IMG/VR virus record: IMGVR_UViG_3300043424_000052
Span: 1 to 40,848 of that record
Direction: 5' to 3' (one strand)
DNA length: 40,848 bases
From: a virus
The notes under the pieces were generated by a model, which was not told where the DNA came from, made no database searches, and worked only from the letters and a program-made list of their open reading frames with translations. Each line of letters opens with the position of its first letter. Position 1 is the stretch's first letter. The translations under genes were made by a program, and so were the position numbers. Shown here one piece after another: positions 37,803 through 40,848 of this stretch.

Positions 37803-38579
37803 TTACCAGCGAAGTTGCATGTTAGCGTTTGTACGGATGCGATTGCTCACAAATCCGCTTGTGTGATTCTCGTCAAGGCGGATAAGCTCCTCCGTAAGGA
37901 GTGCCTCAGCTTCTGCATCTGCTAATGCTGCCTTCTCCTGCTGCCCTTCAGCCCGGAGATAGTCGGCGTATGTGCCGTGGGCTAGGTACTGGAACCACTC
38001 GGCGGGGATGGTGGATACTTCTCCAGAGCCATCTCCGTATGTGTCAGAGAACTGTGCCTTATAGGTCACGAATGCAGTCTCTGGGTTGAGATCGCCAGCG
38101 ACTAGCGTAGCACCATCAGAGGTCACGGTGTAGTCAAACTCTTGAACTGAAGCTGAAATGTACGGAGCTTGCTTAAAGATACGCAGGAAGGTGTCTATAC
38201 TGCTCTTGCCTGTCTCGTCATAAGGAACATAGCCCAAGGCTTGCCTGACGGTTCCTGTGCCAGTTCCTGCGCCAGTAGCCACGAAGTATTCGCCAACCGT
38301 GCTTGCGGAAGCACCGATAAGCGTAAAGTTGGTATTACCAACAGTTTCAATAAAGTACCCCGTGCCAGAGACGGTGGTGGTTACTGCGACTGGATCGTCA
38401 GCAAGGTAGCGTTCCTCGCCAATCTTGAGGAAGCGCGTCCAGTAGTTGCTGGAGCGGTATGCTCTCTGCGCCCTGCGGTTGATAAGTGCCTTAATGCGTC
38501 CAGTTTCAATGCTGGCGAACACCACGCCACACAGTGCTTGGATCAGCGAGAACAGATCAGTGTAGGTTCTTGTCTGCAT
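37803..38579 (-). CDS. Head-tail connector-like protein, complete copy
   Basis: 258 residues. The N-terminal part (ALINRRAQRAYRSSNYWTRF) and the C-terminal EWFQYLAHGTYADYLRAEGQ with a following helical region suit a connector or tail-tube adaptor. Residues about 70-112 are an inserted module (GYFIETVGNTNFTLIGASAS then FVATGAGTGTGTVRQ), of a type found repeatedly in phage virion proteins. Start overlaps the 87-aa gene as TAATG, as in the left copy. Confidence 0.65.
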   Translation of the reverse strand: MQTRTYTDLFSLIQALCGVVFASIETGRIKALINRRAQRAYRSSNYWTRFLKIGEERYLADDPVAVTTTVSGTGYFIETVGNTNFTLIGASASTVGEYFVATGAGTGTGTVRQALGYVPYDETGKSSIDTFLRIFKQAPYISASVQEFDYTVTSDGATLVAGDLNPETAFVTYKAQFSDTYGDGSGEVSTIPAEWFQYLAHGTYADYLRAEGQQEKAALADAEAEALLTEELIRLDENHTSGFVSNRIRTNANMQLRW

Positions 38580-38842
38580 TAGAGAGAGTTGGGAGACATC
38601 TCTGGGTGAAACTTTTGGAAGTCGCGTAAAAATCCTCGGTCATGCATAGCCTCTTCACCATACTTTGCCCGAATTAAAAAGTATTCATGCGCTGGCATGA
38701 CAATAACTGGTTTTCCTAATGCTCCAGCAGTAACCCCACGGAGCGTATCGGCTTCTTGAGCAGCCGCAATCTCGCGGAATTTTTGTTTCGTTTCCATGAG
38801 TTGACGACCAGAGCAAAGCTCATTTATTAGAGCCGCAGTCAT
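38579..38842 (-). CDS. Conserved 87-aa phage protein, right variant
   Basis: Counterpart of 204-467 with the same start and length when read from 38842. GGAG lies 8 bases before that ATG, supporting it over the ATG at 38869. Most substitutions are in the middle (LGKPVIVMPAHEYF) and near the end. Same inferred minor virion role. Confidence 0.75.
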   Translation of the reverse strand: MTAALINELCSGRQLMETKQKFREIAAAQEADTLRGVTAGALGKPVIVMPAHEYFLIRAKYGEEAMHDRGFLRDFQKFHPEMSPNSL

Positions 38843-38876
38843 CTCCTCTTCTCCAGTTGCTATTGGCATTTATCGG

Positions 38877-39296
38877 TTATTGTGGGCTGAGTACTTTTAA
38901 GGCCACGATCCATTCGCCAGCGGTAAGATTTGCAATAGATCCTAGGATTCTGATCCAAATAGGACTATCTGTCGATAATATTGCGCGATTATTTGTCATT
39001 GAAATTCCTGTATTTACAGCGCACACTCCTGAGTCCATGTCAAATACGCCCATTATCCCAGCACCAGTTTCATTTGTACTAGAGGTCATCGCCATGTCAC
39101 TTGCCCCAGAGGATGGAACCGCTGTATAAAACAAAGCATATGTAACAACATCACCCGCTTTTAACGCGGCAATTCGTTTTCTTACATCGTTTGATGTTCC
39201 GCCATCACGCCATGATTCGCGTTGCAGGTCTTCCCATGTAAATCTGAGATAATGAGTATAACCCGTGTCTGTTCCCTTGTTTGATACTAGTGGCAT
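38877..39296 (-). CDS. Second decoration-like protein, present only in the right copy
   Basis: 139 residues. The end (PIWIRILGSIANLTAGEWIVALKVL, given here as pattern PIWIRI..IANLTAGEW) parallels PIYIKV..VASITAGEI of the 151-aa decoration protein. The middle RKRIAALKAGDVVTYALFYT also fits the RVIAEIPAGGAVELCTV region. So it is probably a distant paralogue and may decorate the capsid or act as a head fibre. It lies downstream of the conserved hairpin. The left module has no trace of it. Confidence 0.6.
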   Translation of the reverse strand: MPLVSNKGTDTGYTHYLRFTWEDLQRESWRDGGTSNDVRKRIAALKAGDVVTYALFYTAVPSSGASDMAMTSSTNETGAGIMGVFDMDSGVCAVNTGISMTNNRAILSTDSPIWIRILGSIANLTAGEWIVALKVLSPQ

Positions 39297-39318
39297 TTTG
39301 TTGAAGGTGTTGAAGAAA

Positions 39319-39349
39319 GCGGAGGATGGGGATAGAACCCACCCCCCGC
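39319..39349 (-). promoter_or_regulatory. Strong 12-bp RNA hairpin, right copy
   Basis: The same 31 bases as at 504-534. Here it lies between the 151-aa decoration gene and the 139-aa gene, so in both modules it follows the first decoration gene. Its conservation against a diverged background supports a role in the message. Confidence 0.7.
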
Positions 39350-39358
39350 CATCAGGGA

Positions 39359-39814
39359 TTAGGCAAACTTGGTAAGATCCAAGATGCGGAAGCCAATCAT
39401 GATCTCACCAGCGGTGATCGAAGCCACGGCGGCATCGGTCACTTTGATGTAGACTGGAGTAGCAGCCGAAGCAGGAGCAACTGGAAGCGATCCACCCTTG
39501 ATAGTGGTGGTTCCAGCAGCTTGAACGAATGCATCGCCAGTGTTAGCGGTCGGAAGACCAACGGTCATCGCGTCCACATCGAGGGCGTTGATGAACTCAT
39601 CTGGATCAGCAAGCGTAGTTCCGACATCAATGACAAGGCTGGACGAACCGACAATGTCAACTGTGTTAGTCACGGTGCAAAGCTCAACAGCTCCACCAGC
39701 GGGGATTTCAGCAATTACGCGAGTACCACCGTTGCCGATCGCGATGAGATCAGCGGCGGTGATTTTAACAACATCCGTGTAGGGGCTACGCTCGTTATTC
39801 ACAAGTTGTGGCAT
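39359..39814 (-). CDS. Probable head decoration protein, right variant
   Basis: 151 residues. Same N- and C-terminal blocks as the left variant (545-997), with a different middle segment (AAGTTTIKGGSLPVAPASAA in place of the left variant's residues). A beta-rich surface protein is likely. GAAAGGA lies upstream. Variation focused in one internal loop would fit an exposed part on the head surface. Confidence 0.7.
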   Translation of the reverse strand: MPQLVNNERSPYTDVVKITAADLIAIGNGGTRVIAEIPAGGAVELCTVTNTVDIVGSSSLVIDVGTTLADPDEFINALDVDAMTVGLPTANTGDAFVQAAGTTTIKGGSLPVAPASAATPVYIKVTDAAVASITAGEIMIGFRILDLTKFA

Positions 39815-39848
39815 AATATAATTTCCTTTCTTTAGTGTTTAGTTGCGA

Positions 39849-40835
39849 TTAGTAAGCGATCTTGCCGTGTGCGCCGGGATGCTTACAAACAAGCGTACCA
39901 ACCATGTCCACGAAACCACGCTCGCCACCACCTTGGTTCTCAAGGCGAGTCGAACCCATCGGGATGAGGGTGTTGAAGCCGAGATACTTCGGATTCACAA
40001 CATAACCGCGATTGGTTGATGGCATACAGGAAGGGTTGCCGTTGATGACATTAACGATACCGAAGTCGCTTTCGTACAGAGTCACAGCGTGAGTGACCTT
40101 CTTGGACGAAGCGTCTTGGTTAACGCGATACACGGCTTCAGAAGAAGCAGCACCAGACGAACGGGTGAAGTTGCTGATCACCTTGCGGAGAGCAACACCA
40201 GCAATAAGGGTGAGGTTATTGGCCTCGCCATTGACGGTGTAGATCGAAGCGATGATGTCGTTGAAGGTCGTCTCGTTCGGTTGCGAAGTAGCAATCGAAG
40301 CCGAAGGCGTACGATAAGCAGCAGGAACATCCGAAGGGCCAGCAGAGTCGAGCCAGTCACCGAGGCCACGGAGGGCATAAGGGGTACCAGCACCGTTCTC
40401 AACGCTACGGTCATTGTCCGAGCAGATAGCAGCCTCGACATCGCGCTTCAGTTCACGCATCGACTTAGCTTCAGCTTGAGCAACATTGGCTGGGCCAACG
40501 GAGCTAACAGCTTGTTGCAGGTTCGACACGATGTAGTCGCGGCGGAAGATTTGGGTGTAGTTGCCAAGACGAGCGCGGCTTGCGAACTTGTCATCAAAGG
40601 CAGTAACATCCGTACCTTCAGAGATACCAGCAGTCGAAGGAGCCGAAAGAACATCGGCAGTCCACTCGCTGAAAGTACCACTTGATTTACCCTTGGCGCA
40701 AAGGCTAAGGAGCGGGGTTTCTTCTGGAGCAAGGAGAGTCAGCTCGTTGCTGAGATCCTCGCGGTTGGAGATAGCGGAACCCGTGCCGAGCTTGGCTTGG
40801 GGCGCATTTGGTTGGTAGGTATTCGAGATACTCAT
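39849..40835 (-). CDS. Major capsid protein (SU10-like), right variant
   Basis: 328 residues, equal in length to the left variant, with about 16 substitutions, e.g. T5N, T16L and F101Y, and no frame damage. It has the same SU10-type N-terminal blocks. The scaffold gene that would precede it lies outside the window, so its upstream context is unknown. Both copies being intact suggests each is functional in its own genome. Confidence 0.9.
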   Translation of the reverse strand: MSISNTYQPNAPQAKLGTGSAISNREDLSNELTLLAPEETPLLSLCAKGKSSGTFSEWTADVLSAPSTAGISEGTDVTAFDDKFASRARLGNYTQIFRRDYIVSNLQQAVSSVGPANVAQAEAKSMRELKRDVEAAICSDNDRSVENGAGTPYALRGLGDWLDSAGPSDVPAAYRTPSASIATSQPNETTFNDIIASIYTVNGEANNLTLIAGVALRKVISNFTRSSGAASSEAVYRVNQDASSKKVTHAVTLYESDFGIVNVINGNPSCMPSTNRGYVVNPKYLGFNTLIPMGSTRLENQGGGERGFVDMVGTLVCKHPGAHGKIAY

Positions 40836-40848
40836 AATAGTGATTTAA

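Larger units (their letters stand above)
38376..40848. repeat. Right copy of the diverged capsid module
   Basis: Collinear with 1-2034 but longer by about 440 bases, because it includes the 139-aa gene at 38877-39296. The shared sequence ends with the window at the TTAA that lies at 2031-2034 in the left copy. Both copies keep full open frames for capsid and decoration proteins. Confidence 0.85.

Noticed and set aside
1-40848. Direct terminal repeats of the T7 kind
   Set aside because: The similar ends differ in many bases and by a whole gene, so they are not a simple packaged repeat.
1-40848. tRNA, rRNA, CRISPR, integrase, transposase, reverse transcriptase or diversity-generating element
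   Set aside because: I looked for clover-leaf T-arms, repeat-spacer patterns and the relevant protein motifs and found none that hold up.

Overview
The window looks like an almost complete genome of a tailed double-stranded DNA phage, probably with a short (podovirus-type) tail. It has a large terminase, a portal, a scaffold-like protein, a SU10-type major capsid protein, a nozzle-like tail protein, several large ejection-type proteins and a lysis group. I see no tape measure, tail sheath, integrase, tRNA, rRNA, CRISPR array or insertion sequence. The host cannot be read from the sequence. There is no phage DNA polymerase, primase, replicative helicase or RNA polymerase, so the phage must lean heavily on host replication and transcription.

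Layout. Two long gene trains face away from each other at about 20.1 kb. The late train is on the minus strand. It runs from 20055 down to position 1 and, if the molecule is circular or circularly permuted, continues from the right end down to 33142. Its order is: tail nozzle, tail fibre, cupin, ejection proteins, small and large terminase, portal, small basic proteins, scaffold, capsid, decoration protein, connector, lectin-like tail protein, holin-like proteins, HNH nuclease, lysin, metalloprotease-like protein, phosphoesterase and a winged-helix protein. The early train is on the plus strand, 20144-33061. It has many small unknown genes, then a DnaA domain IV-like protein, RecT annealase, RecE-like exonuclease, SSB-like protein, C5 cytosine methyltransferase, RuvC-like resolvase and a DnaC-like helicase loader. 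A perfect 9-bp hairpin lies where the trains converge at 33.07 kb.

The window ends overlap in content but not in sequence. Bases 1-2034 and 38376-40848 encode the same module (connector, 87-aa protein, decoration protein, capsid) as two diverged versions, and only the right version carries an extra 139-aa decoration-like gene. The simplest reading is a circular map of about 38.4-38.8 kb assembled from two co-existing strains. A real tandem capsid duplication cannot be excluded.

The most unusual parts are: two gene-free regions (3144-3883 and 20831-21593), each with a sigma70-like promoter and an intrinsic terminator but no gene between them, so candidate non-coding RNAs; a sigma region 4-like protein encoded against the late train; a methyltransferase gene that appears to encode a second conserved-looking protein in another frame; a stand-alone DnaA DNA-binding domain; and early genes preceded by a recurring A/C-rich leader with no Shine-Dalgarno sequence. 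Four HNH-type endonuclease genes are scattered among the trains.
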